DNA from: Caenorhabditis remanei
Taxonomy: Eukaryota > Nematoda > Chromadorea > Rhabditida > Rhabditidae
Reading direction: 5' to 3'
DNA: 64,000 nt
NCBI RefSeq assembly: GCF_010183535.1
Contig: NC_071331.1
Coordinates: 13,330,001 to 13,394,000, forward strand
In this document: piece after piece, positions 42,360 to 56,104 of the stretch
Position numbering within the stretch: position 1 is the first letter of the stretch
How the letters are laid out: the number at the start of each line of letters is the position of its first letter
Position numbers and translations under genes: made by a program
The notes under the pieces: generated by a model
What the model was told of the DNA's origin: nothing
Seen by the model: the letters and a program-made list of their open reading frames with translations, nothing else
The model's database searches: none

Positions 42360-42656
42360 TCAAAAAATATTGATAAAACAAAGAAAAATGAGTAAAAGTG
42401 ATGAATCAGTGAGTTCAGCAGGAGATACAGAAGAACGAGAAGAACGATGAGGTGGAGGACTTGGAGGCGGAGCCACGTAATCCGGAAGACGTTCAGGTGG
42501 AGGTCTTATCGTGCAAATTTGCATTTCTTCACATTTTTGATCAGCGTAAGCGATTGATCCTAAGATATGTATATTGGCTTTGAGATGATCTAATCTAAAT
42601 TTGGATTGTAACTGACCAACTATAATCAATGCGAAGAATATGAGAATCTGACCCAT
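42360..42656 (-). CDS. Small proline-rich secreted protein, 79 aa
   Basis: Two exons: 42617-42656 and 42360-42559, with a 57-nt intron. A signal peptide (MGQILIFFALIIVGSIAYA) precedes DQKCEEMQIC, a proline-rich stretch (RPPPERLPDYVAPPPSPPP), a serine-rich segment and a hydrophobic C-terminus (LLLIFLCFINIF) that could be a GPI signal. The first exon has the same length and phase as those of the two preceding tandem genes, but there is no clear sequence match beyond that. Function is unknown. Reading through the intron stays in frame, so a retained-intron form would also be open but would disrupt the signal-peptide cleavage site. Confidence 0.6.
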   Translation of the reverse strand: MGQILIFFALIIVGQLQSKFRLDHLKANIHILGSIAYADQKCEEMQICTIRPPPERLPDYVAPPPSPPPHRSSRSSVSPAELTDSSLLLIFLCFINIF

Positions 42657-43261
42657 TTGAAGAGACCTTTCAAAGAAAAGACTTGAAAGAATCAATTATG
42701 AAATGTTTCCAGAGATAGGTTTTGTAATATTTTTAAAATTGGGACAGGCTACGTAAAAAATCTTTAATTGGCTGTAATGAATTACTAGTGGAGAGAAGAA
42801 GGAAAAGTCTCATTTCTCGAAAGCATTGTTACAGTAGAACTACAGTTTTAAGACTGCCAATCCAATAACGATTCCACAATCAGAATTTCGGAGGGATTTC
42901 TGAAACCCGATACTCCGGGATCCAAACGATGGAGCTGTTATCTATCTTACATCGCGTCAACGTTACGCCAGTTACGAATTAATCACTACCATCAAAAACG
43001 AGTACAAGTTCAATATTCTCTGTTCAAATGATTTCCCTCCAATCACATTCCGTTTCATGACCTTTTTCATTCAGTGCAACCTCTCTTATCAATATGGTTC
43101 ATTGAGCAGAATTGTCATTTCATGTGCTTTTTTGCACTTTCCTTATTTTTGTGGTTTTAATTTCTAAAAATACGATACAATACGCAAAAATACCACAAAA
43201 GTGCATCTGATGACTTTGGAAGTACGAGACCACGTCACTTCAGACCTCGAGATTTTTTCAG

Positions 43262-43268
43262 TATAAAA
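43262..43268 (+). promoter_or_regulatory. TATA box of the cysteine-protease-like gene
   Basis: TATAAAA lies 42 bases before the start codon at 43304, after a region with CCACGTCAC and other GC-containing blocks. A close TATA box suits a tissue-restricted gene with a very short 5' leader. Confidence 0.5.
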
Positions 43269-43303
43269 CGGAAACGAAATGGATCAACACAAATTATCCA
43301 AGC

Positions 43304-44654
<1,351 letters not shown>

Positions 44655-45317
44655 GTTTTCCCTATTCAATTTTCCTAATTTATTTCCTATGTACCGCTTT
44701 GAACTGATGAAATTAATTTTCAATTTTAATAAAACTGTTCATTTTTCGCTTTGATCGTTATTGTCGAAATGGAGAAGAGAAATTTAAATAGGATTAACTA
44801 TTTGGAGAGAACAAAGGGAGCTGTTGAAGAGAGTGTGAAGCAGGAAATCAACGATTGATGATAAATTAATCAATCGGAAACAAATAAATTAGAGAAAGGT
44901 CGAATCAGCGGAGAGATAAAAATCAAGGAGAAAAAAGAATAGAGATAACTGAAAACGACGTAATGGAGAATGGAAGAAGAGCTGTCAGGATGATGTTTTC
45001 GAGCAAAGAATCGAAGAATGAAACTTGAATAAATACCAGAAAATCACAAAAAAAACATAGCGGGGATAAGCAACAATAACCATTTGGAACCGAGAGAAAG
45101 GGAGCAAAACTTTAGAGCACACAATTACACACAAGAAAAGGATTTGGCACCAGTTGCCACGTTTCGGACTGATAAAATTCAGAGAGAACCGTGGGAAAAT
45201 ATGCTGTTTATGGGGAAAAATCGGGATAGTAATTGGAAAGAAAACGAGTACCTATATGATTCAAATATGATAATAATAGAAAATCTGTAAAAATAAAAAT
45301 AAAAGTGAATAATACAT
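44655..45317. other. Convergent intergenic region
   Basis: This stretch lies between the stops of the protease homologue and dyci-1. It contains the protease poly(A) signal AATAAA at 44728-44733 and AT- and purine-rich sequence. No further gene is visible. Confidence 0.5.
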
Positions 45318-47885
45318 CTACAAGTTATATTTCTCGGCCTCCTCGTTAGATTCTTTCATGTCAGATAGCACTCTGAAATAATTATGACTTTTATCGATAT
45401 CTTTGTGTTGCCTCACCTAGCAAACCGATTCCACTCTTCACTCTTCAACACGTATAAACTTTCCCGAACATCGTACATATGCACCCGACCTTCATCATCA
45501 CCAACGAACACGTGCTTTCCTGAAATGAATCAGTTTAAAAGGAATGATTTTGAAAAAAAAACGTTAAAAAACAGTACTCACCGTCAGTGGACCAAATCAA
45601 TTTGTTCATATAGACCGTCTCTCCTTCAGCACCAGCACGAAGTCGTGCAACTGGGCCTTCAACATCTTCGTTCAGATTCCAAACAAAAATCTGAAAATTT
45701 TTATTTTTATTGAAATCGCTAGCCTAATACTCACATTTCCATCGGCATCGACCGATGCGAAAACGGCAGGATGTACTGGGGACCATGCAACGTCCAAAAC
45801 AAGATCCGGATGGGATTCGAAAGAAAATTTCAGGTTTGCATCTTTCGTACTCCACAGTTTGATCGTCCAGTCATGAGAGGAAGAAATGAAAAGATGCGAG
45901 AAGTCAACGACGCCTGAAGCACGATGGAATTCGATTCCAGTCAGAGTTCCGTTGTGGCCTGAAAACAGAGAGGTTTAAAATTTTAATTTTAAGAAGAAGC
46001 AAAATAATCTTACCTTTGTAGCAAACATCAGTTTTAATGATAGTTGGATCTGCACCATTTCTTGATGCTGCTAGAATATCTCCAGTGTCAGTTCCAACCA
46101 CAAAAGTTTGCATTTCCCCTATTGGGAATGACATTCTTGTTGCCGAAGCCTGAAGTATATCATGTTAAATTTCGGAAAATATATATGAAACTCACTGGTT
46201 TTCCATCCTTCGCCATCATCTCTTTTCCATCAACAGGTTGTGTCAAATTGTCAACATTCCAACTGCAAATTTTCCCGTCTCGACTCAATGAAACAAAGTT
46301 GTGCGCGTTTTTGGTACCGACAACAGCGAGACATGAAACCGGTTGTGTATGTGCCTGTGTTGTGAGGGGACTCTGGAAATGGATAACTTTTGAATCACAA
46401 TAATAACTTTCAAAACTTACCCTATTTATTGGCAGCTTGCGACTCGTCAACCGATTATCCCAAACACAAATTTGCCCGGATTCACATCCAGCGAGAAGTA
46501 AATGAGCATGGAATCGGGCGAAAGCGACTGATTGAATTTCGGATTGGCAGTAGACAATGAATTCAGCAGTGATACGTTTGGACTTTGTATTCCAGACGAC
46601 AATGACACCAGGTGGCTCATTGGGAACGTCACACGGCTGGAAATAAACATTTATTGATACAAGTTAATTAATGAATCACTCACTCCATAAGAAACAGCCA
46701 ATAAATCAGAGTGATGTTCAGAGAATGCCATTCCTGTCACCAATCTTTTAGCGGTCCACGTCTCATCATAATACACTTGCGCCAAATGAAGAAGATCGTC
46801 TGATGTTACAGCTTTCTCATATGGATCTTTCGTATAATTGATGAAAATATCAATGTCTTCATTAAGAGCTCGACCAATGACTTTACATGATCGATTGAAT
46901 GAATCCAGGAATTCAGGATCTAATGTCAGTCGATTCTTCTCTTCATCACTGAGTGGTTGCACTGTTTGGACATGTTGTGACTTCTTCTCTTCGGTGTCTT
47001 GACGTGTCAAAGTCTTATCCGCATGCTTAGTTTGGCCTAGGAGTTTGGCGATTTCCTCATTGTATGGAAGAGGAGAATCCTGATCATGAGAATGTGCACG
47101 ACCTGAAACAAAAAACTTGGAAATTGACTAAAAATTCTAGCACTCAAAGGTTTTTTCTAGCTCAATCTATAAATGAATGAAACAAAAAGTAAGAAAAAAA
47201 AGAAATATTTCTTTCAAAAATAGTTTGTTCACTGAAAAAAAGCATGCACAAACCTCTGAACTGACCATGATCAATTGGCATAATCATATCGTCGTCATAA
47301 TCGAATTCTTGACTTCCCAACGAGAATTCGCCCACGGAGATGCGCTCGTCGTCAGTTTGCGTTCCTTTCGAATAAATCGCCTGAAAATTTTTGAATTTTA
47401 ATCGGGATATTGAGCAAATTTTTCTGGATGGAATTTTTCCAAATGAATTACCGAGTCTTTGTTATCAGTAGAAGCCGTTTGCACACTTGAAAACTCCAAA
47501 TCAACAGAAAGAAGAGATGAAATTCGTGGATGACTGGCTGATGCAGACATCGGATCAAGGTGATTTTCAGAATGAGCTCCACGTGGCGGTGCTGGTGATT
47601 CTTCACGAATCGTTGGTTCAGCACTTATTCCGACCTCGCGAAGAATTTCCTCTACCTGCAAAAGTAAATTAAAACATTTCTTTTGAAGATAAATTGTCTT
47701 ACTTGATCTGAGGATAACGTCTGCCGATGTGAAGCTCCATTCTGTGCATTTCCATTTTCAGTGGGAGCGCGGAGCAAATTTTGTACTCTGGATTCTTCAT
47801 CACGCTTCCTCTGTGATTTCAATTCCGCAAGTTTCTGCTTTTTGCGGTCAAGTTCGAGCTTTCTCTGCTCCGATGTCGTAGACAT
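45318..47885 (-). CDS. dyci-1: Cytoplasmic dynein 1 intermediate chain, 650 aa
   Basis: Eleven exons: 47703-47885, 47452-47655, 47254-47380, 46684-47102, 46421-46636, 46196-46372, 46014-46149, 45735-45958, 45582-45690, 45417-45519 and 45318-45372. The charged N-terminal coiled coil (EQRKLELDRKKQKLAELKSQ, residues 6-25) is the dynactin p150/NudE contact. KGTQT (134-138) is an LC8-type light-chain motif. From about residue 270 a run of WD40 repeats follows, with GVIVVWNTKS, GQICVWDNR, GKICSWNVD, HDWTIKLWST, GNIFVWNLN and GRVHVYDVRES. The chain links dynein heavy chain to cargo adaptors for minus-end transport, spindle positioning and nuclear migration. The length is near the worm protein I remember (about 643 aa). 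A TTTTCAG acceptor lies 4 bases before the ATG, suiting trans-splicing. The donor at 47452 was chosen because the continuing frame has no later GT. Confidence 0.95.
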
Positions 47886-49777
47886 TCTGCTGAAAATGAA
47901 CTGATTTGAGATTGAATTGTATAAAATGAAGACAATAATAAATGGAAGAGAATGAACAGAAGAAAAGAGGGAGAAAACTTTTATATGTAATACAAATAAA
48001 GTTTAGAATTTCCTATTTCGAAATCGGCAATTTAAAAAAAGAAGCAGATGGTGGGAAGAGAGATAGAGGGTAACAGACATATCTACGAAGGACATCGTCA
48101 TCCATTTTGTTTTTTTTTGCTTCAGAAGAACGGAGTGTGACTTACTCAGTTTTCCATTTCTTTTGATACATTACGAGAATGATTATAATAGTCACAAGAA
48201 CCAAAACATATGTTGAAAATGTATTGCCTACGCTCACAAATACTGTTATGTATGTATGTACTTACTGTTTCCAACTCTTCTCTGCTTTTCTGATTCTCGA
48301 AACTCTAGATACTTACCTAGAGATATCAGAGACGCCAGAAGGTGGAAATATGATAGATTGGAAGGAAACTGGGAACACCTAGAGCGGTTAGAGATGTAGA
48401 AAGAGTATTTACAATAATTTGAGAGATCATCAACAGAGTAGGCAAAGTGGAGAAACGCAGGGAGGGGGAAGCAAACTGTGCCGACACCACACAAGCCGAT
48501 CTATCGCAAAGGTCGCTAACATTAAAACGTAAAGAGACTCAGAACGAGAAAGTGAAAAAGAGCTGTCGATCATCTACTTTCCTGACGGTAGGAATGTTGA
48601 GAGAAACTACGAGAACAGACAAGCGATGGGGCGCGATTTCGACTACAAATGTCACATTATAGATGCAGATTGGACAGGTTGAACAATCAGAAGTTGAAGG
48701 AAATCAGAAACATGGCGCAGTTGAAGTGTTCTTTATAACGTCAGGTACTTTTTCATAGTCTTTCAGGGTGGACTTCGTTCTAAATTAATTAGAATAAAAC
48801 AAAGTATCGAAGATTTGAAACAAAGTATCGAAGAAGATTACTGGTTTGAAAACTGAGTACAATTTGAAAAAATTAGGAAATGACGCATTTGATTCATTCG
48901 ATTGAATTGTATGTTATTCAAATCAAATACCACTACACCAGGAGTCCAAAATAGAGGACGTGTGAAGGACCTTTTCAAAAAATAAAAAAACATAAGGTTG
49001 AGGTTCCCTATCCGTTGCGAAATTTTCTTTCGGACATTGCACCGAGGGAACGAGCAAGAAGAAGAGTCGCAGACAAAATAGGGGAATGCGTCCTGGCGCC
49101 ACACTGTGCCTGCGCCTCATCGAATCGTGTTATTTTTCACTATGGGCGACTCTGCGAGTGCTTTTGAGCGGCGGCGCCGAGACCGAAATGACAGAGAAAA
49201 CAGAGGGAAAAAAGATAGGGAACATTAATTGATGGAGAAAGACAGATGACGTGTCGAGCCCTAGGAGCATATGGGTCTTCCTTCGGTCATCGGAATTTTC
49301 GTTTGAAAAACCAACATTTGGAATTTCAAAGTTTTAATAAAAATCACAACTCCCAGAAATTATGTTAGTCAACAAACACAATAATTACACCGGACCACAG
49401 GTACCGTATTCGACACAAAAATACTTTTTAAAAAACAAAAAATTATTTCATATAATACCCATTGATAAAAAATTAATCATTCCGTAATTAATATATTTTT
49501 GCAGTGAATTTTGCGGAGTTTTAAGGCTTTCAAAGAAGAAAAACATGAAGATTGGGGAAGTTAAGGCATGAAGGGACAGGAATAGCCTACTCGTAGTTTA
49601 CATCTGGACAGGAGAAATAGATACTCATATTTGAGATTTTGGCATATAAATTATACAAGAAAAATCCTTATTAGGAAGAGAGGAGGTCGCTTATGTACAC
49701 ACTAAAGATGGTAATAGTGGAAAACTTCGGCAAAAAATCCAGAAATAGTTTATTCCTTTTCTTATTATTCAATTCGA
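47886..49777. other. Region between dyci-1 and the KIAA2013-like gene
   Basis: This holds the dyci-1 5' region and the 3' region of the gene beyond. A GC-rich block at about 49085-49195 (containing GGCGCCACACTGTGCC and GAGCGGCGGCGCCGAG) looks promoter-like against the AT-rich surroundings. A 16-bp unit is repeated at 48797 and 48818. No coding exon could be supported. Confidence 0.45.
48797..48833. repeat. Short direct repeat
   Basis: AAACAAAGTATCGAAG occurs at 48797-48812 and again at 48818-48833, 21 bases apart. It is a small local duplication without an evident role. Confidence 0.8.
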
Positions 49778-51865
49778 TCAATGTGGCCTCAAAGACGAAT
49801 ATCGGTTCCTCAAATATGGGTTGTATGGTGTCATATCGCCTTTACGATACTCATTCCAAACGATTTTTGCCACCACCAAATGGAAGGCAACGACGGCAAC
49901 GAAAACAAACACCCAAAATGTTGTCATTCCTCCAGTTGCCTCTCCGGATCGATGCATCTCTATTACTTCTTCTTCATGGGCGGGAGCTGACCCCACTTCT
50001 GACACGTGGATTGCATTCTTTAGTAGTTCTAGGTGTCTGCGAGAGGGTGCGATGTAGAGAAGAGAAGTTACTGGTTTTGTGACCTAAATATATATCTATT
50101 TAGCTGAACTTTTAGATATGCTATTATAGTTTACCTTAACTGGTAGTTGAGTTGGAGTCTTCCCTAATGAAACGGGAGAATCGAGACAACCTCCGTCACA
50201 AGCGAACAGTTGATTAGAAGAAGAAACCTGGAAAGAGTGTTATTTAAACCTGTAATTTTAATAATTCTTACCATAAAATACGGTCTATTTTCTTTGTCCA
50301 ACTTAATATCTACACGAATAGTGCCGACAACTCCCATATTGGAATAAACTGGGACTCCGTAGAAGCTCATTTCCCGATGCAAATCGTGAGCATCCAAAGC
50401 TACTTCCAGATGTGAATCATGATAACTGGAGGCGGTCAGCGATTGTGTGAATGCTTGTGACACCCCGATCGCTCCGGTACTCAAAAGATTAGTGCATCCT
50501 CGTTTTTGGAATGTCAGAATCCATGTATTGACAAGCTCAATGAGTTTCGTCGGAGTGTCCCAGTCTTGCCAAAGACGAGATGGGAATAGAAGATTGGAAT
50601 GTCCAGTGTAGCATAGTTCACTCTTTCTTGCCAATGTTTCAAGAGACTGGAATAATATAAATTATACTTACACATCCAACTGAAACTCACTTTAACTGTT
50701 TCCAACGTGGCTCCATACTCCATGGTTGGCGCTCTCAAACTACTCAATAAAATGTATTTAGTCGCATTAATTCTATCTCCGTTTATTGTGTTTGGCGCTT
50801 TTGAATTAGAAACACTGAACCCAGATAAATGCATTTTCGACCATCCTTCGAAGTGCTCAGAATCCAACGTTTTCCCGTCTTTTCCCGATTGGAATAAACG
50901 AATTGCATCTCGAGACGCCTCTTCGCTTGTTGGTTTCGAGACGATTGAGCAAGTGAATCGGAAGGATTCTTCTCTGAAACTGATGAAATAGTTTTCGAAA
51001 CAAACAACTGTTCTTACCGTTTCTGAGATACAATTATTTTTCCAGGTGGATCAGTGCAAACAATGGCATATGATGTTCCACCGACTTGTCGCTGGTTTAC
51101 AGACAATTCTCCAACTTTAGAGTGTGCCCACCAGTTCGAACTCAATCTCGAGAGGTTTAGGCGAACTGTGGATTTCTGAAAAATTATTGATTGGGAATTT
51201 AAGAGAAAAGAATAATACCGTTGGATTTGAAATCTGAATAATTTGAACAAAGTAGTTGGGTCGAATGCGATGAGCATAAAGTTGAGATGTCACACATGCA
51301 CATTCTCCATCCTGAAAACTTCAGTAACAGCTTTTTCACGATTTTTAAAGACGACTTACCATCGAAAAACATCGTATCACTTTGTACAATCCATTTTTGA
51401 AATCAGTCATTTTTGTAACTTCTACTGGTTGTGAGCCATCGATATCAACTTTCAATCCTGGATAAAAGTTGGTTTCCACGTCGAGAACTCGATTTTTCTC
51501 TTGTATCCGTAATTGTCCAAGTGAATCCACACCGAAATATCCATTACCGACGAATTCGACGCTTTGGTTGTTGAGGCCAATATCAAATTCCTACAAGTCA
51601 GTTACTTCAAATATGTTTTAAAATTATCACCCACCTCAATCTCCCTCTCCCATATTTTCAGCTTTTCGGCAGAACACTGTTGTTGTTTGGTGAACGATGA
51701 GCCAGAGGAAGTGCCACGTGTGAAGAGGAACACAATGAAAAGTAGAACTCCAAGAATTATTGCTAATCGTCGTTTCGGGTATCTCCGAATCATTCGAATT
51801 TTACTTTCCAAGTCCATATTTTCTATTCGTCGCAAAACTGTACGCCATGTTATCGAGGCGCTCAT
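49778..51865 (-). CDS. KIAA2013-like (DUF2152) membrane protein, 589 aa
   Basis: Eight exons: 51635-51865, 51360-51590, 51219-51311, 51018-51175, 50691-50973, 50272-50646, 50135-50227 and 49778-50083. A short basic cytosolic N-terminus precedes a membrane anchor (RLAIILGVLLFIVFLF, residues about 33-48). A large lumenal or extracellular domain follows with NNQSVEFVGNGYFGV and a pair CACV, and a second membrane helix near the C-terminus (TTFWVFVFVAVVAFHLVV) precedes WNEYRKGDMTPYNPYL. Anchor positions, the VEFVGNGxxGV motif and the length fit the conserved animal protein KIAA2013, whose biochemical role is not established. MSAS was taken as the start; an in-frame upstream ATG at 51919 would add 18 residues but crosses a likely acceptor. 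The assignment is from memory of the family. Confidence 0.75.
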
Positions 51866-53018
51866 TGTGGAGTGAGGAATATCTGGAAAATGTAGTTTCA
51901 ATATTGTGAAATCTGTCATGTGAAGTTTTGAGTGAACAATATTTTAGACTGTCTATATATATATATATATATAGGCAGTGTTTTACACTTTTTTAGAATA
52001 ATGTTGATCTAATAAGCGTTTTTGAATAGTTGAACATTGTCGCAAGCTAAACAATTTTGTTAAAACTTGAAGGAATTGATAAAATCTTAAAACTTGAAAT
52101 ATAATGTTGTTTTGAAATTGGGAAAATATTTTATTCGTTGCGAGACCTCATTTAAAAAGAGCATGCGCCTTTAAGGTATACGGTATTTTGTCAGCCTGAA
52201 GTCAATTTAATCAATTTCAATAGTTCCGTCAAAATCGACTTCCTAATTTTTTAAATTTATAATCTGTTATAATATGTATTTTTTATTTCTGTAATCTTCT
52301 GTTGCTTTGATAGAACCAGCCATGCATATTCAAAAACTTTTCTCTACTGGGATATAAACCCACCTCGTGCGATCTTGCTTCACCGTTGATTCTACAATAA
52401 ATTAATCGTTAGTTGCCACAGAAAACTAAATTGTGAAACACAATATCTATCTGACACCAGATGCGACCTCTATTCCACTTCTCTGTTCATCTGCTTCTTT
52501 TGTTTATCCAAATAAATCTCCCTCGAGAAAACCAACGGAAAAAGCGACCCTCTGCAATACCGCTCCGCTGTGAAAAGCGGCGGGTCTCACCACGAAAAAT
52601 GGAGAGAGAGTTGGCCTCCGTTGTAGAGATCGCCGGCTGATTATTGGCCTTCAGTGGGCGCTGTCGCGTAAAACCAAACTGTCGACGAGAGGCGGCGACG
52701 AAAAATCAACAATGACCAACTTTTTGCATTATTTCCATTATAAATATCAGTTTAACATGGATTTTCATGTATTTTTTACTGAGCTCTCAGAAAATCGATG
52801 TGAAACGACTTTGTTACTTAAAGCTTGGTGCACGTAAAATTGTATGCAGAATCTCTCTGAAACTAGAAATGAATCACGAATGACATCCATAGTAAAAACG
52901 TTTCCATTTTAGCTATTAAAACATCTTTTTTATCCCGGTCGTACTGTTTTATTATGCATTGTCTTTGATTTTGTCAATATTTTTTTTTCAGGGAAAACCA
53001 CTACTTACGACTGTAGCC
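51866..53018. other. Divergent promoter region of the KIAA2013-like gene and vha-8
   Basis: The two genes start in opposite directions from this 1.15-kb interval. It contains a TA microsatellite at 51954-51973, a GC-rich block at about 52550-52700 (with CCGCTCCGCTGTGAAAAGCG and TGGGCGCTGTCGCG) and T runs leading to a TTTTTTTTCAG acceptor at 52991, 28 bases before the vha-8 ATG. The GC-rich block is the best promoter candidate for vha-8. Confidence 0.5.
51954..51973. repeat. TA dinucleotide microsatellite
   Basis: Ten TA units run without interruption just upstream of the KIAA2013-like gene. Confidence 0.9.
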
Positions 53019-54059
53019 ATGGGAATCAGCGACAACGATGTTCAGAAGCAGCTCCGCCACATGATGGCTTTCATCGAGCAAGAAGCCAACGAGAAGGCTG
53101 AAGAGATCGATGCCAAGGCTGAGGAAGAGTTCAACATTGAGAAGGTTTGTAGTTCTCCTTAGTTTAGAAAATATGATTTTTGGAAAAAGGACTTTTCGCA
53201 ACTTACTTGCAGACTCCGGTTTTTCAATAATCGAAATAAGTACGAAACAATTATTTAGATTAAAAATATTCAATTTTTCTAGGGACGCCTCGTTCAACAA
53301 CAACGTCAAAAGATCATGGAATTCTTCGAAAAGAAGGAAAAACAAGTCGAGCTTCAACGCAAAATTCAAGCTTCCAACTCTCTCAATGCTGGACGTCTCC
53401 GTTGTTTGAAGGTGGGTAAAATGATGTATTAAAAATAATACAGAGAGTTCAATTTCTAAAAAAAAACATTTTCAAAACCTCCTTCAAAGAATTCTTCCAT
53501 CAATATTCACGAATTTTTCATGAAAAACATTAAAATTTTCAACAACTTTTCAGGCTCGTGAAGATCACATCGGTGCCGTACTTGACGAGGCTCGTTCAAA
53601 CCTCTCTCGTATCTCAGGAGACGCTGCCCGTTACCCAGCTATCTTGAAGGGACTTGTCATGCAAGGACTTCTTCAATTGCTCGAAAAGGAAGTCGTTCTT
53701 CGTTGCCGTGAGAAGGATCTCCGTCTTGTTGAGCAACTCTTGCCAGAGTGCCTCGATGGACTTCAAAAGGAGTGGGGAAGCACCACAAAGGTTGTCATCG
53801 ACAAGCACAACTTCTTGCCATCCGAATCTGCCGGAGGTGTTGAGCTTTCTTCTCGTGCTGGAAAGATCAAGGTTTCATCTACTCTTGAAAGCCGTTTGGA
53901 ACTTATTGCTAGCCAGGTTAGCTTTTCAGAAATATCTGTTTTTCTCTTTTTTCACATTTTAAAATCAAAAAGAAAAATTGATCCCGAATTTTCCAGATTG
54001 TTCCACAAGTGAGAACAGCTCTCTTCGGACCAAATCCAAACCGCGCTTTCTTCGATTAA
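53019..54059 (+). CDS. vha-8: V-type proton ATPase subunit E, 226 aa
   Basis: Four exons: 53019-53144, 53283-53411, 53554-53916 and 53997-54059. The protein opens [23 protein letters not shown], the hallmark of eukaryotic subunit E. A long basic and acidic helix follows, with [22 protein letters not shown], then the C-terminal globular part with [14 protein letters not shown] and [22 protein letters not shown] and the end NPNRAFFD. Subunit E forms the peripheral stalks with subunit G, holding the catalytic A3B3 head of the proton pump that acidifies endosomes and lysosomes and works in gut, excretory cell and cuticle-secreting epidermis. The length equals the C. elegans protein as remembered. 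A strong acceptor ends 28 bases before the ATG. Confidence 0.97.
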
Positions 54060-54589
54060 ATATGCATCCAACTGTGCACGTCTTCTGAAATCACCGATGA
54101 TTCCGTTCATCAAAGTCGCTTTCTTCTCTTATCTTCATTCTGTTTAGTAGTTGAAATTATGTATATTCTTTTTCTTTTTATCGGTTACCCCTACCCTCTA
54201 ATTCTACCGTTTATTCCCCAAATTCCCCGTAATTTCATCGCCCACCAACACATTCCATGATGTAATTCTCGTCGAATATTAATTTTGTGATAGCCCTTCT
54301 ACGTCCCCGTCCAGTTTTTTTACAAGAAAAATCCAGAAAAGCAATACCACAATTCACAAACGCTGAAATTCTCTTCACTGATTTTCAGATTTTTTGAGCG
54401 ATAGTTTCTTTTTCGAAATCTAAATTTAAATATGCCCTCGGTTTAAACTTTTCACTTAATTGTTTTTTTTTTCAAATGTAGCACTGTCTTGTAGATAACA
54501 TAAATTTTTAAGATTCATAGGATTCGAGAAACTTTCAGATTTTTTTCGGGAGAAAAAAATATACGGAAATAGAATATTTATTCAAACGA
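54060..54589. other. Convergent 3' region of vha-8 and the tyrosine phosphatase gene
   Basis: The interval of 530 bases lies between the two stop codons and is T-rich with short A runs. It should contain both 3' UTRs. No gene is visible. Confidence 0.5.
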
Positions 54590-55885
54590 TCACTGCCCCG
54601 TAGCCAAATTGTAGTCCTTGATAAATTTCTCGTATTTCTGAGCATTTTCAGGGTGGAGCAATGCGGAATACCGGTCCCTGTACTTATCGAGGAAATAACT
54701 GAGCATTACACGATGGATGTAGAGATATTGGAGATCAGTTTGAATGGAATATGCACGTTGATCACGAAGACCTTTGAAAAGTTCTGGCATTGGAGGAACT
54801 GACTTGTTTTCCAATATCTTTTCTGAAATTTCAGAAGTGCATCAATGCTTAGTTGTAAAATTCTTACCCAAAATGTACTCAATCGCAACAATTGTTCCAG
54901 TACGTCCGATTCCAGCAGAACAATGGACAATAACCGGAAGTTTTGAACCACGAACTGTGGACAACAACTCCATACTTGTCAATTTACACGGCGGAACTCC
55001 ACGGTCTGGCCATTCACTCCAATGAAGATGTCTCACTTTCATTGATTGACCACAGTTTGTCACGAGAAGGTCTGTGCACTGAAATTAGATTCTGATCATC
55101 AAACTTCAGCAAGAAATCACTCACATGAATATCAGGATCTCTTGCTAAAGGGACTGTTCCGTTCATGTTTTCAACGGTAATTCCGTTTTTGAACTCTCTT
55201 TTTTCTTTCGGATTCAATGGCCAATACTGAGCACACTTGTACTTTCCAGTCTCAATTGTCTTGCACAACATGATAATTTCTTCAACTTTTTGTTGAACAA
55301 CCATCCACCAGAAGTCTTCGACAGTATGATCCAAAGGACCTTGAGTACAAATGAAACGAATTTGTGGACAAGCGACATAATTGGCATGAATGTAGTCATT
55401 CGGCGCCGGTGGTTTGATCAGCTGGACAATATTTTGATCTTGACATGGAACGTCGGCATAACTGAAAACAAATTTTTTCAATTTTCGTCAGTTCCCTCTT
55501 ACCGATTCTTGGTTTCATTGATATTAGCAGAGCAATTGGCATTGAATGCATTTTGAGTCATATCGGGTCTCGTATATTTCGCCATTTGACGAAATTCATC
55601 CCGAAGTTTTTCAACTCCGAAATCCAAAGCTCTCTGAACCCATTGTCCAACAACCGGATGCGATTGAACAGCAGCTTGTTGAGTTGGTGGAGCCTGTGGA
55701 GCCGACGGAGCAGGAGCGGCTGCTGGCGGTGGAGCCATTACAGTCATCGTAAGATCCTCATCGATCGTCTTTCCCCCCTTATCCTTATTCTTTTTCCGAG
55801 AATGCTCCGTCTTCGTATTGCCCCTTTTTCTCTCCTTTCTTGTCGTTTTCTTCTTGAAAATGTCGAGCACAGCTGCAGGTTTCAT
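54590..55885 (-). CDS. Non-receptor protein tyrosine phosphatase, 387 aa
   Basis: Four exons: 55503-55885, 55125-55461, 54868-55078 and 54590-54822. A lysine/arginine-rich head (KKKTTRKERKRGNTKTEH) and an alanine/proline-rich linker precede the catalytic domain from about residue 90. Diagnostic parts are KNRYADVPC, NDYIHANYV, FICTQGPL, EDFWWMV, the WPD loop SEWPDRGVP (Asp 265), the P-loop VIVHCSAGIGRTG (Cys 293) and the Q-loop SIQTDLQY. All catalytic residues are kept, so an active enzyme is expected. It has no signal peptide, membrane segment or SH2 domain. The layout matches the large nematode expansion of small cytosolic tyrosine phosphatases, many of which are sperm-enriched in C. elegans. 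The substrate is unknown. Confidence 0.93.
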
Positions 55886-56104
55886 TCTGCTTCAGTTAAG
55901 AAACGCTACTCGTTATTGACTTATCGAATTGAACATTTGCATTCAATTCTCCACTATTTATGCATTCGTTATCTGCCCCAAAAATCTGTGAAAAAATAGA
56001 GAAAACCAGTCGGTCACGAGGAAAAGAGGACCCCGTGTAGCTCTAAATTCTAAAAGTTTTGAAGATTCAGTAATTGGAAAATTCATTATTCCTTTCCATT
56101 GGCA

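Noticed and set aside
52321..52395. Possible tRNA-like or structured RNA
   Set aside because: No cloverleaf, A box or B box could be drawn.
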